From Saccoglossus kowalevskii (lineage: Eukaryota; Hemichordata; Enteropneusta; Harrimaniidae): a DNA stretch of 33,843 bases. The notes under the pieces are model-generated. The model had not been told where the DNA came from. It searched no databases and saw only the letters and a list, made by a program, of their open reading frames with translations. Below, piece after piece: positions 33,815-33,843 of the stretch. Both the position numbers and the translations under genes were made by a program. The stretch lies in NCBI RefSeq assembly GCF_000003605.2, contig NW_003151253.1, positions 1,082,598 through 1,116,440 of the forward strand, in the 5' to 3' direction. Within the stretch, counting starts at the first letter, position 1. Each line of letters opens with the position of its first letter.

Positions 33815-33843
33815 TCATACATTGCTTCAGTCGGTATATGTTC

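Larger units (their letters stand above)
33008..33843. mobile_element. pogo/Tigger-like DNA transposon, one end, running off the window
   Basis: The element begins CAGTAAAACCTGTCAAAACC directly after a TA dinucleotide (33006-33007). Inside lie repeated ggtcggtttt and gtcggttt boxes and gactgggaccgggat, the arrangement seen at the ends of many pogo-type elements in marine invertebrates. Further in are a perfect 8-bp hairpin (33148-33168), a small A-rich tandem repeat and the decayed 3' end of an open frame on the minus strand. The other terminus is outside the window. It appears to sit in a WDR37 intron. Confidence 0.7.

Noticed and set aside
1-33843. tRNA, rRNA or snRNA genes
   Set aside because: No cloverleaf with paired A and B boxes or other recognisable RNA gene was found by eye; a tRNAscan-SE and Infernal run would settle this.

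Overview
This is animal (metazoan) nuclear DNA. It is AT-rich and intron-rich, with long non-coding stretches, many minisatellites and relics of cut-and-paste DNA transposons. The taxon cannot be fixed from sequence alone. The ADAR2-class and WDR37 proteins are close to their vertebrate counterparts, and together with the abundant short TAGAGGGC-type repeats this suggests a slowly evolving marine invertebrate, such as an ambulacrarian, cephalochordate or lophotrochozoan. That placement is inference.

Two genes can be supported, and they converge tail to tail. On the + strand, 13284-15361 is one large exon. It encodes essentially a whole ADAR2-type adenosine deaminase acting on RNA: a nuclear-localisation-like basic patch, two dsRNA-binding domains and the full deaminase domain with all zinc ligands. 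It is preceded by a clear splice acceptor, so the extreme N-terminus lies in an upstream exon that I could not locate. On the - strand, seven spliced exons between 32698 and 25420 encode the C-terminal half of WDR37, a WD40-repeat protein. Its 5' exons lie beyond the right edge of the window. In the human genome WDR37 lies next to ADARB2, so this linkage looks like old microsynteny.

Layout. 1-13283: AT-rich non-coding DNA, probably intergenic plus 5' ADAR intron, with a 53-bp array (2643-2959), a 21-bp array (7003-7086), a 48-bp array (about 7150-8315) and a CTGT microsatellite (10096-10171). 13284-15361: the ADAR coding exon. 15362-about 23300: ADAR 3' UTR and intergenic DNA, with a nuclear-receptor-like IR1/DR1 pair (15879-15909), a 44-bp array, a 1.4-kb 41-bp array (18830-20251) and a 398-bp hAT-like MITE with a 7-bp target duplication (22266-22663). 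About 23300-25419: probable WDR37 3' UTR with a 198-bp near-perfect tandem duplication. 25420-32698: WDR37 exons and introns. Two introns hold large arrays whose units contain TAGAGGGC cores, and the 30-bp array repeats an exact match to the CTCF core consensus. 33008-33843: one end of a pogo/Tigger-like transposon with a decayed transposase C-terminus, running off the window.

The items most worth following are the tandem CTCF-consensus array inside WDR37, the complete absence of introns from the ADAR deaminase domain, and the retained ADAR-WDR37 linkage. Nearly all other open reading frames are products of low-complexity or tandem-repeat DNA and are not called as genes.
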